Assembly: GCF_001425865.1 (NCBI RefSeq)
Contig: NZ_LMDS01000004.1
Location: 1,989,355 to 2,053,354 of the forward strand
Length of the DNA: 64,000 bases
Source of the DNA: Rhizobacter sp. Root404
GTDB taxonomy: Bacteria; Pseudomonadota; Gammaproteobacteria; Burkholderiales; Burkholderiaceae_C
Direction of reading: 5' to 3'
Under the pieces are notes generated by a model. That model was not told where the DNA came from and did no database searches. It saw nothing but the letters and a program-made list of their open reading frames with translations. A program made the position numbers and the translations under genes. Shown piece after piece: positions 47,791 through 57,731 of this stretch (its first letter is position 1; each line of letters starts with the position of its first letter).

Positions 47791-50700
47791 GGGGCGTTCG
47801 CAGGGGTCGGCGTCGGGTCGATGCCGCGACTGAGGTGGCGTTCGTCGGCGCCGCGGCGGCGCAGCTTGTCGAGCAGCAGGTAGACGACCGGCGTGGTCAG
47901 CAGCGTCAGCACCTGGCTGGCGATCAGCCCGCCGATGATCGCGATGCCGAGCGGCTGGCGCAGCTCCGAGCCTTCGCCGAAGCCGATCGCGAGCGGCAAT
48001 GCGCCGAGCGCCGCGGCCAACGTCGTCATCAGGATCGGGCGGAAGCGCAGCAGGCAGGCCTCGCGCACCGCCTCGTGCGGGCTCAGACCGCGTGCGCGCT
48101 CGGCCTCGAGCGCGAAATCGATGATCAGGATCGCGTTCTTCTTGACGATGCCGATCAGCAGGAACACGCCGATCAACGCCATGATCGAGAACTCCATCCT
48201 GAACATCAGCAATGCCAGCACCGCGCCGACGCCGGCCGACGGCAACGTGCTGAGCACCGTGACCGGGTGCACCAGGCTTTCGTACAGGATGCCGAGCACG
48301 AGGTAGATCACGACGATCGCGGCGACGATCAGCAGCGTCTGCTGGCTGTTCGACTGCTGCGCGCTCGCGGCGCTGCCGGCGAAGTCGCCGCGCACGCTGG
48401 TCGGCAGGCCGATGTTGGCCTCGGCGGTCTTGATCGCGTCGCGGGCCTGGTCGAGCGTCGCGCCGGGGGCGAGGTTGAACGAGATCGTCGTGGCGAGTTC
48501 GGTGTCCTGGTGGTTGACCGAGGTCGCGGTCGACTCCTCGGCGAACGAGGCGATGGTCGCGAGCGGCACGAGGTTGGTCACGCTGTTCGCCAGCACGCTG
48601 CCGGTCGACGCGCCCTTGACGCCCGGATTGGCCGAGACCGCGGGGGCGGCCGACGAGGACGTGCCGCTCGTCGCGGTGCTCGGCGCCGCCGTGCTCTCGA
48701 CCGCGACGGTCTGCCCGCCGCTGCTGACCAGGCGCGTGGCGGGGACGTAGATGTCGGCCAGCGCGTTCGGGCTGGTGGTGTAGCCGGGCGCCCATTCCAT
48801 GACCACGTGGTACTGGTTCAGCTCGGTGTAGATCGTCGCGACCTGGCGCTGGCCGAACGCGTTGTAGAGCGCCGAGTCGATCGCGTTCGAGCTGACGCCC
48901 AGGCGCTTGGCGGCGTCGCGGTCGACCTTCACGACCGTCTGCACGCCGTTCTCCTGCTGGTCGGTGTCGACATCGGTCAGCACCGGCTGCAGCTTCATCT
49001 CGTCGTTGAGCCGCGCCGCCCAGGTCTTCAGGGCCTGGTTGTTGTCGCTCTTGAGCGTGTACTGGTAGGTCGAATTGCTGGAACGGCCGCCGGAACGCAC
49101 GTCCTGCACCGGGTTCAGGAAGATCGACAGGCCGGTGACGCGCGCGAGTTGCGGGCGCAGCCGCGCGATCACCGCGAGGCCGGTGTCGGTGCGCTGGCCC
49201 GCGCCGCGCCCGAGCGGCTTCAGGTTGACGAACATGAAGCCGCCGCCGGCGCGGCCCCCGCCGGTGAAGCCGACGACGGTGGCGACAGCCGGGTCCTTGC
49301 GCACGATGTCGACGACCTGGCGCAGCTTCTCGCCCATCGCCTTGGTCGAGATGCTCTGGTCGGCGCGCAGGCCACCGTTGAGCTGGCCGGTGTCCTGCTG
49401 CGGGAAGAAGCCCTTGGGGGCGACCGCGAACAGGTAGACGTTCAGGCCGATCACCGCCAGCAGGATGAACATCACCAGCGCCTTGCTGGCCAGCGCCCAA
49501 TCGAGGCTGGCCTCGTAGCGCCGCCACACCCACTGGTAGCCGCGCTCCGCGACGCGTGCCACGCGCCCCGGTGGCTTGGCCTGCGCGCCGCCCGGCTTCA
49601 GCAGCCACGCGCACATCATCGGCGTGGTGGTCAGCGAGATCACCAGCGAGATCAGCACCGCGGCCGACAGCGTGACCGCGAACTCCTTGAACAGCCGCCC
49701 CTGCTGACCGCCCATGAACAGCAGCGGGATGAACACCGCCACCAGTGACACGCTGATCGACAGCACCGTGAAGCCGACCTCCTTGGCGCCGAGCAGTGCG
49801 GCCTGCATGCGCGACATGCCGGCCTCGATGTGGCGGCTGGTGTTCTCGAGCACGACGATCGCGTCGTCGACGACGAAGCCGGTCGCCACCGTCAGCGCCA
49901 TCAGGCTCAGGTTGTTGAGCGAGAAGCCGAGCAGGTACATGACCCCGAAGGTGCCGAGCAGCGCGACCACCGTCGCGACCGCCGGCACGATGGTGGCGCG
50001 CACGCTGCGCAGGAACAGGCTGACCACGAGCACGACCAGCAGCACCGAGATCACCAGCGTGAGTTCGACCTCGTGCAACGAGGCGCGGATCGAATTGGTG
50101 CTGTCGGTGGCGACCTGCAGCGTCACGTCGGCCGGCAGGTCGGCCTGCAGTTCGGGCAGCAGCGCGCGCACCGCGTCGACGGTCTCGATCACGTTGGCCG
50201 ACGGCTGCCGCGTGACCAGGACGATGATCGCCGGCTCGCCGTTGAACAGACCGAGGGTGCGGGTGTCCTCGACGCCGTCGACGACCTGCGCCACATCCTG
50301 CAGCCGCACCGCCGCACCGTTGCGCCACGCGATCACCATCGGCGCGTAGTCGCTCGCGCGCAGCGCCGGCGTCTGGGTGTAGATCTGCAGCCGGCGGTCG
50401 TCACCCTGGACGATGCCCTTCGGCCGGTTCGCGTTGCTGGCCTGGATCGCGGCGCGCACGTCTTCGGTGCTGATGCCGACCTTGTTCAGCGCGAACGGGT
50501 TCAACTCGATCCGCACCGCCGGCAGCGAGCCGCCGCCGATCTCCACGTCGCCCACGCCGTCGACCTGCGACAGCCGCTGGCTCACGATGTTGGAGACCGA
50601 CTCGTAGATCTGCCCCGGCGTCTTGGTCTTCGACGTGAGCGCCAGGATGATCACCGGCGCCGCCGCCGGGTTCACCTTGCGGTAGGTCGGATTGCTGCGC

Positions 50701-51068
50701 AACGTGGCGGGCAGGTCGACCCGGCTCGCGTTGATCGCAGCCTGCACCTCGCGCGCGGCGCCGTCGATGTTGCGGCTCAGGTCGAACTGCAGCGTCACCC
50801 GGGTCGAGCCGGTACCGCTCGACGAAGTGATCTCGTTGACGCCGGCAATCGTGCCGAGGTGGCGTTCCAACGGCGTCGCCACGCTCGTCGCCATGGTGTC
50901 CGGACTCGCGCCGGGGATGCTGGCGCTGACCGAGATCACCGGGAAGTCGACCTGCGGCAGTGGCGAGACCGGCAGCGCGAAGAACGCGCCGATGCCGGCG
51001 AGCGCGATTCCGATCGTCAGCAGGACGGTGCCGATGGGGCGGCGGACGAAGGGGGCCGACAGGTTCAT
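47787..51068 (-). CDS. RND multidrug efflux permease (MdtC-like), with periplasmic insertion
   Basis: The product is 1093 residues and a full HAE1 RND permease. The N-terminus MNLSAPFVRRPIGTVLLTIG and the motif [20 protein letters not shown] (split over residues 400-420), with the proton-relay aspartates in VVDDAI, are typical. It is about 50 residues longer than MdtC because a Ser/Ala/Thr-rich stretch (about residues 775-822, STAAPSTATSGTSSSAAPAV) is inserted in the second periplasmic porter loop. It should pair with the neighbouring MdtB-like permease as a heteromeric pump. Translation is coupled to the outer-membrane factor gene downstream. The 346-bp gap before it holds a large inverted repeat. 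Confidence 0.93.
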   Translation of the reverse strand: MNLSAPFVRRPIGTVLLTIGIALAGIGAFFALPVSPLPQVDFPVISVSASIPGASPDTMATSVATPLERHLGTIAGVNEITSSSGTGSTRVTLQFDLSRNIDGAAREVQAAINASRVDLPATLRSNPTYRKVNPAAAPVIILALTSKTKTPGQIYESVSNIVSQRLSQVDGVGDVEIGGGSLPAVRIELNPFALNKVGISTEDVRAAIQASNANRPKGIVQGDDRRLQIYTQTPALRASDYAPMVIAWRNGAAVRLQDVAQVVDGVEDTRTLGLFNGEPAIIVLVTRQPSANVIETVDAVRALLPELQADLPADVTLQVATDSTNSIRASLHEVELTLVISVLLVVLVVSLFLRSVRATIVPAVATVVALLGTFGVMYLLGFSLNNLSLMALTVATGFVVDDAIVVLENTSRHIEAGMSRMQAALLGAKEVGFTVLSISVSLVAVFIPLLFMGGQQGRLFKEFAVTLSAAVLISLVISLTTTPMMCAWLLKPGGAQAKPPGRVARVAERGYQWVWRRYEASLDWALASKALVMFILLAVIGLNVYLFAVAPKGFFPQQDTGQLNGGLRADQSISTKAMGEKLRQVVDIVRKDPAVATVVGFTGGGRAGGGFMFVNLKPLGRGAGQRTDTGLAVIARLRPQLARVTGLSIFLNPVQDVRSGGRSSNSTYQYTLKSDNNQALKTWAARLNDEMKLQPVLTDVDTDQQENGVQTVVKVDRDAAKRLGVSSNAIDSALYNAFGQRQVATIYTELNQYHVVMEWAPGYTTSPNALADIYVPATRLVSSGGQTVAVESTAAPSTATSGTSSSAAPAVSANPGVKGASTGSVLANSVTNLVPLATIASFAEESTATSVNHQDTELATTISFNLAPGATLDQARDAIKTAEANIGLPTSVRGDFAGSAASAQQSNSQQTLLIVAAIVVIYLVLGILYESLVHPVTVLSTLPSAGVGAVLALLMFRMEFSIMALIGVFLLIGIVKKNAILIIDFALEAERARGLSPHEAVREACLLRFRPILMTTLAAALGALPLAIGFGEGSELRQPLGIAIIGGLIASQVLTLLTTPVVYLLLDKLRRRGADERHLSRGIDPTPTPANAP

Positions 51069-51172
51069 GCGTTGCCGCCTGTCGTGGTTTGAGCGGCAAA
51101 GGCGCGTTCGGGTGCGCTGCGCCTTTGCTGCAAGCGTCGGAGCTCTTCGGCGAAAGTGCTCAGGTGGTGAGG

Positions 51173-51407
51173 GTCGCGGCAGGCGGCACCCGGCAGGGGC
51201 GATTTGGGTGGCGGTGAGGAGCGCAGCTTCGGGGCCGGCGCGCGCAGCGCGCTCGTTGTCTGACTTCCGAGCGCCTGTCTGAACGGAGCGAACGGAGTGA
51301 GCGCAGTGAGTTGGCGAGGACGGCCCCGAAGCGAGCACCGCAACGCAGTCGCCACGCAGTGGCGACCGCCACCGAATGAGCCCCTGTCGGGTGCCGCCCG
51401 CCGCGAC
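51173..51407. repeat. 235-bp imperfect inverted repeat element between RND permease genes
   Basis: The outer arms 51173-51215 and 51365-51407 are 43 bases each and match at 37 positions when one is reverse-complemented. Inner arms GCTTCGGGGCCG (51226-51237) and its complement (51321-51332) match perfectly. The central loop holds three tandem copies of a 9-base unit like CGGAGYGAR (51281-51310). It fills most of the 346-bp gap between the stop of the MdtB-like gene and the start of the MdtC-like gene. It looks like a palindromic, REP/MITE-like element; no transposase is nearby. It could form an RNA stem-loop that tunes expression of the second permease. Confidence 0.7.
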
Positions 51408-51414
51408 GCGCGAC

Positions 51415-54400
51415 TCACTGCACAGTCTCCGTCACCGGATCGCCACCGGGACGCGAACCGCGAAACCGCCGACCCAACCGATCGAATCCGAGATAGATCA
51501 CCGGCGTCGTGAACAGCGTCAGCAACTGGCTCACGATCAACCCGCCGAAGATCGCCAACCCCAAGGGACGACGCAGCTCCGCCCCATCGCCCCAGCTCAG
51601 CATCAGCGGCACCGCGGCGAACAGCGCCGCCAGCGTCGTCATCAAGATCGGCCGCAGGCGCAACAGCGCCGCCTGGTGGATCGCGTCACGCGGGCTCTTG
51701 CCTTCGGTGCGCTCGGCGTCGATCGCGAAGTCGATCATCATGATCGCGTTCTTCTTGACGATGCCGATCAGCAGGATGATGCCGATGATGCCGATCACGC
51801 CGAGGTCGTTGCCGGTCAGCATCAGCGCGAGCAGCGCACCGACGCCGGCCGATGGCAGCGTCGAGAGGATCGTCAGCGGATGCACGTAGCTCTCGTACAG
51901 CACGCCGAGCACGATGTAGACGCAGATCACCGCGGCCAGGATCAGCCACAGCTGGTTCGACAGCGACTTCTCGTACGCGCCCGAGGCGCCGAGGAAGGTC
52001 ATCGTCACGTTCGGCGGCAGGCCGATGTCCTTCGCGGCCTGGCGGATCGCGTCGACCGCGGCACCGAGCGCCACGCCGCCCGCGGTGTCGAAGTTCAACG
52101 TGCTCGCCGGATACTGCGCGACGTGCGTGATCTGCAGCGGCGCCTGGCGCTCGGTGACGGTCGCGAACGCCGACAGCGGCGTGGCCGTGCCGCCGCCGGT
52201 GATCAGGTTCAGGCGGCCCAGGTCGGGCACGTTCTCGACCAGCCCCGGGCGCGCCTCGAGGATCACGCGGTACTGGTTGGTCTCGGTGAAGATCGTCGAG
52301 ACGATGCGCTGGCCGAACGCGCTGTACAGCGCGTCGTCGACCGCGCTTGCGGTCACGCCCAGGCGCGACGCGGTGTCGCGGTTCACCTCGATGTACGCGG
52401 CCAGGCCCTGCGCGCCGGCGTCGCTGCTGACGTTGCGCACCTGCGGCACGTCGTGCAGGCGCGCGACCAGCTTGTTCATCCACTGCGTGATGGTCGCGCT
52501 GTCGACGCCTTCGAGCGAGACGCGGTACTGGGTCGGGCCGGTCTCGGCGTCGATCGTCAGGTCTTGCGTCGGCTGCAGCGCGAGCGTCACGCCGGCGACC
52601 TTGGCGACGCGCTCGCGCAGCCGGTCCATCGTGGCCTGCTGGTCGCCGTGGCCGGGCTTCAGGTTGATCAGCAGGCTGCCGGCGTGCAGCATCGTGTTGT
52701 TGGCGGCGTCGACGCCGACGAACGAGCTCAGGTTCTCGACGTCCGGGTCCTCGAGGATCGCGCGGGCCGCGTCTTGCTGCAGCTGCGCCATGCGCGCGTA
52801 CGACACGTCCTGCGCGGCCTGGATGCGGCCCTGCAGCTGGCCGGTGTCCTGGGTCGGGAACAGGCCCTTCGGGATCCACAGGTACAGCAGCGCGGTCAGC
52901 ACGAAGGTGGCGAGCGCCACCAGCAGCGTGATCGCCTGGTGGTCGATCACCCACACCAGCGAGCGGTCGTAGCGGTGCATCACGTCGCCGAAGAACCGCT
53001 GCGTGCGCGACGGCGGTTTGGGGCTCTCGGGCTCGGCCTTCGGCTTCAACCAGCGCGCCGACATCATCGGCACCAGCGTGAGCGAGACCACGGCCGAGAT
53101 CAGGATCGTGATCGCCAGCGTCACCGCGAACTCGCGGAACAGGCGGCCCACCACGTCGCCCATGAACAGCAGCGGGATCAGCACCGCGATCAGCGAGACC
53201 GTCAGCGAGATGATCGTGAAGCCGATCTGCGTCGCGCCCTTCAACGCGGCGGCCATCGGGTGCTCGCCATCCTCGATGTAGCGGGCGATGTTCTCGATCA
53301 TCACGATCGCGTCGTCGACGACGAAGCCGGTCGCGATCGTCAGCGACATCAGGCTCAGGTTGTTCAGGCTGTAGCCGAGCAGGTACATCACTCCGAAGCT
53401 GCCGACCAGCGAGATCGGCACCGCGATGCTGGCGATCACCGTCGCGCGCAGGCTGCCGAGGAACGCGAAGATCACCAGCACGACCAGCACCACCGCGAGG
53501 ATCAGCTCCATCTGCACGTGCTCTACCGACGCGCGGATGCCGGTGGTGCGGTCCGACAGCACCTCGATCTTCAGCGCCGCCGGCAGCCCGGCCTGCAGCA
53601 CGGGCAGCTGCTTCTTGATCGCGTCGACGGTGGCGATCACGTTCGCGCCGGGCTGGCGCTGCACGTTCATGATGATCGCGGGGGTCAGCGTCGGGCCGTC
53701 GGGAGTCGCCGTCCCGGCCCACGCGCCGAGCTGGTTGTTCTCGGCGCTCTCGACGACCCGCGCCACGTCGATCAGGCGGATCGGCGCGCCGTTCTTGTAG
53801 CTGACGATCAGGTTCTTGTAGTCGTCGACGGTCAGCAGCTGGTCGTTCGCGTTGATCGTGTAGGCGCGCTTCGGGCCGTCGAAGCTGCCCTTCGCGGCGT
53901 TGGAGTTGGCGGCGCTGATGGCGGTGCGCAGCGTGTCCAGGCCGATGCCGTACGACGACAGCGATTGCGTGTCCGCCTGGATGCGCACCGCCGGCCGCTG
54001 CCCGCCGCTGAGCGACACCAGGCCCACGCCGCTGACCTGGCTGACCTTCTGCGCGAGCCGCGTGTTGACGAGGTTCTGCACCTCGGTGAGCGGCAGCGTG
54101 TCGGAGGTGATCGCGAGCGTCAGCACCGGCGCATCGGCCGGGTTGACCTTGGCATAGACCGGCGGCGCCGGCAGGTCGGCCGGCAGCAGCGAGCCGCCGG
54201 CGTTGATCGCGGCCTGCACCTCCTGCTCGGCCACGTCCAGCGTCATGCCGAGCGTGAATTGCAGCGTGACGATCGAGACGCCGGCCGCGCTCGTGGAGGC
54301 CATGCGGTCCAGCCCCGACATCTGCCCGAACTGGCGCTCCAGCGGCGCGGTGACGGTGTTGCTCATCACCTCCGGGCTGGCGCCGGGGTAGATCGTCTGG

Positions 54401-54540
54401 ACCTGGATCGTCGGGTAATCGACCTGCGGCAGCGCCGAGAGTGGCAGGAAGCGGAACCCCACCAGGCCGGCCAGCACGATCGCCAGCATCAGCAGCGAGG
54501 TCGCGACCGGCCGCTCGATGAACGGGCGGGACGGGCTCAT
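51415..54540 (-). CDS. RND multidrug efflux permease (MdtB-like)
   Basis: The product is 1041 residues, normal HAE1 length. It begins [20 protein letters not shown] and carries [20 protein letters not shown] near residue 400 with the two essential transmembrane aspartates, plus [18 protein letters not shown] motif ([20 protein letters not shown]) near residue 930. Two repeats of six helices flank large periplasmic porter domains. It is encoded 28 bases after the adaptor gene and is the first of two permeases, as in mdtABC, so MdtB is the best match. The proton-driven pump exports amphipathic compounds. Confidence 0.94.
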   Translation of the reverse strand: MSPSRPFIERPVATSLLMLAIVLAGLVGFRFLPLSALPQVDYPTIQVQTIYPGASPEVMSNTVTAPLERQFGQMSGLDRMASTSAAGVSIVTLQFTLGMTLDVAEQEVQAAINAGGSLLPADLPAPPVYAKVNPADAPVLTLAITSDTLPLTEVQNLVNTRLAQKVSQVSGVGLVSLSGGQRPAVRIQADTQSLSSYGIGLDTLRTAISAANSNAAKGSFDGPKRAYTINANDQLLTVDDYKNLIVSYKNGAPIRLIDVARVVESAENNQLGAWAGTATPDGPTLTPAIIMNVQRQPGANVIATVDAIKKQLPVLQAGLPAALKIEVLSDRTTGIRASVEHVQMELILAVVLVVLVIFAFLGSLRATVIASIAVPISLVGSFGVMYLLGYSLNNLSLMSLTIATGFVVDDAIVMIENIARYIEDGEHPMAAALKGATQIGFTIISLTVSLIAVLIPLLFMGDVVGRLFREFAVTLAITILISAVVSLTLVPMMSARWLKPKAEPESPKPPSRTQRFFGDVMHRYDRSLVWVIDHQAITLLVALATFVLTALLYLWIPKGLFPTQDTGQLQGRIQAAQDVSYARMAQLQQDAARAILEDPDVENLSSFVGVDAANNTMLHAGSLLINLKPGHGDQQATMDRLRERVAKVAGVTLALQPTQDLTIDAETGPTQYRVSLEGVDSATITQWMNKLVARLHDVPQVRNVSSDAGAQGLAAYIEVNRDTASRLGVTASAVDDALYSAFGQRIVSTIFTETNQYRVILEARPGLVENVPDLGRLNLITGGGTATPLSAFATVTERQAPLQITHVAQYPASTLNFDTAGGVALGAAVDAIRQAAKDIGLPPNVTMTFLGASGAYEKSLSNQLWLILAAVICVYIVLGVLYESYVHPLTILSTLPSAGVGALLALMLTGNDLGVIGIIGIILLIGIVKKNAIMMIDFAIDAERTEGKSPRDAIHQAALLRLRPILMTTLAALFAAVPLMLSWGDGAELRRPLGLAIFGGLIVSQLLTLFTTPVIYLGFDRLGRRFRGSRPGGDPVTETVQ

Positions 54541-54568
54541 GCGTGCGCCCCCGCCGCGCCGGCGCCCG

Positions 54569-55966
54569 TCATTGCGTGGCGCTCGCCGCGCGGTCGCGCC
54601 GGCGGGCGCCCGAGGCCGACGGCGACGCGCCGTCGCCGTACGCGCCCGACGCACCGCTGGCCGCGCCGCCGCGGCGCCCGCGCGCGCCGGACGCTGCACC
54701 CGATGCCGCGCCGGCCGGCCGGTCGACCGCCGTCTGCACGCGCGCACCATCCTTCAGCCGGTCGCCCCCTTCGGTCACGACCTGCTCGCCGAGCGCGAGC
54801 CCGGCGGTGATCGCGACGTTGTCCACGCCGGCCTCGCCGCGGGTCACGTTGCGCAGCGTGACCGTGCGGTCCTCGTTGATCACGTAGACGAAGTCGCCGC
54901 TCGGGCCGTGGCGCAGCGCCGTCACCGGCACGACGATCGCGCCTTCGATCGTGCGCAACAGCAGCCGCGCGTTGACGAACTGGTTCGGGAACAGCGTGCC
55001 TTGCGCGTTGGCGAAGCGCGCCTTGGCCTTCACGGTGCCGGTGGTGGTGTCGATCTGGTTGTCGAGCGTCGAGAACGCGCCGGTGTCGAGCGCGCGCGTG
55101 CGCGAGCGGTCCCACGCGGCGACCGCGAGCGTCGCGCCGCCGCCGGTCCGCGCCTGGATCTCGGGCACGCGGTCCTGCGGGATCGCGAACTCGACGTCGA
55201 TCGGCGCGACCTGCGTGATCAGCGCGACGCCGCCGGTGGTATTGGTGCTGATCGAATTGCCGGCATCGACCGGTCGCAGGCCGACGCGGCCCGAGATCGG
55301 CGCGACGATGCGGGTGTAGCCGAGGTTGAGCCGGGCGGTGCCCTCGTTGGCCCGGTCGATCGTCACGGTGCCCTGCAGCTGCTTGACCAGCGCGGCCTGG
55401 GTGTCGACGTCCTGGCGCGCGATCGAGTCCTGCGCGAGCAGCGTCTGGTAGCGCTGCAGCGTGACCTGCGCGGCCTGCAGCTGCGCCTCGTCGCGCAGGC
55501 GCGCGCCGGTGGCCTGTTGCAGCGCCATCTCGAACGGCTCCGGCGCGATCGTCGCGAGCAGCTCGCCCTTGCGCACCATCTGACCTTCCTTGAACAGGAC
55601 CTGGGTCAACACGCCGGAGACCTGCGGCTGGACCGTGACGCTGGCGACCGGCAGCACCGTGCCCAGCGCCTCGATGATCACGGGGATGTCGGCGCGCTTC
55701 GCGACCGCGACGCCGACCGTGCTCGGGGGACCGCCGCGGCCGCCACCCGGGCCCCGTGCGCCGGGAGCGCCGCCGCCGGGGGCCGACGCGCCCGCCGCGC
55801 CAGCGGGCGTCGCCGGGTGCGTCAGGTGCCAGGCCCACCACCCGATCGCACCGAGCGCGAGCAGCGCGACGAGGCTGCCGAGCCAGCGACTGCGGCGCGT
55901 GACGGGCGCGCGCGGGGCGCTGCTCGACAAGGGGGAGGAATGCGGTGGCGGCTCGGGTTGTTCCAT
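54569..55966 (-). CDS. RND efflux periplasmic adaptor (MdtA-like)
   Basis: The product is 465 residues. An N-terminal membrane anchor ([20 protein letters not shown], about residues 27-46) is followed by a glycine/alanine-rich linker. The MFP fold then shows [20 protein letters not shown] (lipoyl half 1), a short helical hairpin, [20 protein letters not shown] (lipoyl half 2) and the beta-barrel ([20 protein letters not shown]). The last 50 residues form an unusual Gly/Ala/Ser/Arg-rich tail. It links the permeases to the outer-membrane duct and heads the efflux operon (adaptor, MdtB-like, repeat, MdtC-like, OMF). It is divergent from the FadR-type gene. Confidence 0.93.
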   Translation of the reverse strand: MEQPEPPPHSSPLSSSAPRAPVTRRSRWLGSLVALLALGAIGWWAWHLTHPATPAGAAGASAPGGGAPGARGPGGGRGGPPSTVGVAVAKRADIPVIIEALGTVLPVASVTVQPQVSGVLTQVLFKEGQMVRKGELLATIAPEPFEMALQQATGARLRDEAQLQAAQVTLQRYQTLLAQDSIARQDVDTQAALVKQLQGTVTIDRANEGTARLNLGYTRIVAPISGRVGLRPVDAGNSISTNTTGGVALITQVAPIDVEFAIPQDRVPEIQARTGGGATLAVAAWDRSRTRALDTGAFSTLDNQIDTTTGTVKAKARFANAQGTLFPNQFVNARLLLRTIEGAIVVPVTALRHGPSGDFVYVINEDRTVTLRNVTRGEAGVDNVAITAGLALGEQVVTEGGDRLKDGARVQTAVDRPAGAASGAASGARGRRGGAASGASGAYGDGASPSASGARRRDRAASATQ

Positions 55967-56055
55967 GCGTGGAATTCTGATGGCTGCGAGCTGGCGCGCC
56001 GGCAGCGTTGTTCGGTCCCCGGGGACCGCAGGTACAGGGCCGGGGAAACCCGATG

Positions 56056-56085
56056 TTGACCCGATCCGGCAGCATCCACTATTCT
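56056..56085 (+). promoter_or_regulatory. Sigma-70 type promoter of the sugar-acid operon
   Basis: TTGACC (56056-56061) and TATTCT (56080-56085) are separated by 18 bases and match the -35/-10 consensus at 5/6 and 4/6 positions. Transcription would start near 56092, just before the candidate operator, and lead to the FadR-type gene at 56140. Confidence 0.55.
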
Positions 56086-56096
56086 TTACCGAAATT

Positions 56097-56113
56097 GGTC
56101 AGGCCACTTGACC
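56097..56113 (+). promoter_or_regulatory. Candidate FadR-type operator
   Basis: GGTCA-N7-TGACC is a perfect 5-bp dyad with a 7-base spacer at the predicted transcription start. The left half-site reads TGGTCA, consistent with the TGGT half-site of FadR-subfamily GntR regulators. Its place between the promoter and the regulator gene suggests autoregulation. Confidence 0.5.
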
Positions 56114-56139
56114 GCGGAACGCCCTCACCTGTCGCCGTC

Positions 56140-56904
56140 ATGCCGATCCAGACCATCGAACCCCGCCGCCTCTACCGCCAGATCGCCGACCAGCTGCGCG
56201 GCCTGCTCGAGCGCGGCGAATACGCGGTCGGCTCGCGCCTGCCGCCCGAGCGCGACCTGGCGCTGCAGCTCGGTGTGTCGCGCCCCTCGGTGCGCGAGGC
56301 GCTGATCGCGCTGGAGGTCGAGGGGCTGGTCGAGGTGCGGATGGGCTCGGGCATCTACGTGCTGCCGCCGGACGACGCGCCGCGCACCCATCACGTCGGC
56401 GCGGAGGGACCGCTCGAGACCATCCGCGCCCGCCAGGTCATCGAGAGCGGCCTGGCCGCGCACGCCGCGCAGCACATGAAGAAGGCGCAGATCGCCGGGC
56501 TGCGCAACGCCGTCGCGTTGATGCAGCAGGAGCTCGACAGCGGCCTGCTCGCCTGGCAGGGCGACCGGCTGTTCCACGCCCGCATTGCCGAGGCGTCCGA
56601 GAACTCGGTGCTGGTGCGCATCGTCGGCGAGCTGCACGACGAGCGCCACAACCCGCTGGCCGAGCAGCTGATCAGCCACTTCGAGACCGAGCGCAGCTGG
56701 CGCGCCGCGATCGACGAGCACCTCGCGGTGATCGACGCGATCGCCAGCCGCTCGCCCGAGGCCGCGCGCAGCGCGATGGCCACGCACTTGCAGAACTCGC
56801 ACGACCGCTACACCGCCAGCATCGCCAGCGCCAAGCCGGTCGACGCCCGCGCGCGCCTCAAGCCGCCCGCGCCGCGCCGCCGCGCGGTGCGCAGGGCGGC
56901 CTGA
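56140..56904 (+). CDS. FadR subfamily GntR transcriptional regulator
   Basis: The product is 254 residues. The GntR winged helix-turn-helix occupies residues 8-75 (RLYRQIADQLRGLLERGEYA, then GSRLPPERDLALQLGVSRPS and VREALIALEVEGLVEVRMGS). The C-terminal FCD ligand domain is helical (ETIRARQVIESGLAAHAAQH, FHARIAEASENSVLVRIV) with the histidines expected for metal binding. The ATG at 56140 was chosen over one 44 codons upstream because promoter and operator lie between them. It is the first gene of the operon with the SDR, FAH and UxaA genes and probably represses it until a sugar acid binds. Confidence 0.9.
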   Translation: MPIQTIEPRRLYRQIADQLRGLLERGEYAVGSRLPPERDLALQLGVSRPSVREALIALEVEGLVEVRMGSGIYVLPPDDAPRTHHVGAEGPLETIRARQVIESGLAAHAAQHMKKAQIAGLRNAVALMQQELDSGLLAWQGDRLFHARIAEASENSVLVRIVGELHDERHNPLAEQLISHFETERSWRAAIDEHLAVIDAIASRSPEAARSAMATHLQNSHDRYTASIASAKPVDARARLKPPAPRRRAVRRAA

Positions 56905-56940
56905 TCCTTTCCCGATGAATCAACCCGAAAGCTCGCAGAC

Positions 56941-57711
56941 ATGACCCAACGACTCCAGGGCAAGACCGCCTTCGTGACCGCCGCCGGCCAGGGCATCGGC
57001 CGTGCCACTGCCGAGGCCTTCGTGCGCGAAGGTGCACGCGTGATCGCCACCGACATCAACGAGGCGCTGCTCGCCGACCTCGCGAGGGCGACCGGCTGCC
57101 AGACCCGCCTGCTCGACGTGACCGACGCCAACGCGGTGACCGCGGCGGCGCAGGCCGCCGGCGCGGTGCAGATCCTGTTCAACGGTGCCGGCTACGTGCA
57201 TGCCGGCACGATCCTCGACTGCGACGAGAAGGCCTTCGAGTTCTCGTTCGACCTGAACGTGCGGGCGATGTACCGCATGACCCGCGCGTTCCTGCCGGCG
57301 ATGCTCGAATCCGCCGCCACGGGCAACGGCAACGGCTCGATCATCAACGTGGCGTCGGTGGCCGGCAGCATCAAGGGCGCGCCGAACCGGTTCGTCTATG
57401 GCGCGACCAAGGCGGCCGTCATCGGCATGACGAAGTCGATCGCCGCCGACTTCATCACCCGCGGTGTGCGCTGCAACGCGATCTGCCCGGGCACGGTCGA
57501 ATCGCCGTCGCTGCGCGAGCGGATGGCCGCACTTGCAAAATCGACCAACCAGACGCTCGAACAGGCCGAGGCCTGGTTCGTGGCGCGCCAGCCGATGGGG
57601 CGCGTGGGCACGACCGCGGAGATCGCCGCGCTGGCGGTGTACCTGGCGTCGGACGAATCCGGCTTCACCACCGGCACCGCGCAGATCATCGACGGCGGCT
57701 GGTCCAACTGA
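56941..57711 (+). CDS. SDR family dehydrogenase, probably of a 2-keto-3-deoxy sugar acid
   Basis: The product is 256 residues, a classical SDR. The NAD site is TAAGQGIGRATAEAFVREGA, followed by NVASVAGSIKGAPNRFVYGA with the catalytic Ser, and YGATKAAVIGMTKSIAADF with the Tyr-Lys pair (Tyr near residue 155). The acidic residue in ATDIN after beta-2 indicates NAD preference. The sequence resembles 2-keto-3-deoxy-L-fuconate dehydrogenases. With the FAH hydrolase and UxaA dehydratase next to it, it probably oxidises C4 of a 2-keto-3-deoxy acid to a 2,4-diketo acid. The exact sugar is not fixed by sequence. Confidence 0.82.
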   Translation: MTQRLQGKTAFVTAAGQGIGRATAEAFVREGARVIATDINEALLADLARATGCQTRLLDVTDANAVTAAAQAAGAVQILFNGAGYVHAGTILDCDEKAFEFSFDLNVRAMYRMTRAFLPAMLESAATGNGNGSIINVASVAGSIKGAPNRFVYGATKAAVIGMTKSIAADFITRGVRCNAICPGTVESPSLRERMAALAKSTNQTLEQAEAWFVARQPMGRVGTTAEIAALAVYLASDESGFTTGTAQIIDGGWSN

Positions 57712-57731
57712 TCACTCACAAGGAAGCGAAA

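Noticed and set aside
47791..50328. Minus-strand frame extending the outer-membrane factor gene upstream through the RND permease
   Set aside because: The lipoprotein signal at 47790 is the natural start, and the extension is out of frame with the genuine permease.
51281..51310. Short tandem repeat considered as a CRISPR fragment
   Set aside because: Units are only 9 bases with no spacers; it is part of the palindromic element loop.
51376..54810. 1144-codon plus-strand frame opposite the MdtB-like permease
   Set aside because: It has antisense composition (Gln, Arg, His, Asp rich) with no recognisable domain, and the minus-strand permease is unambiguous.
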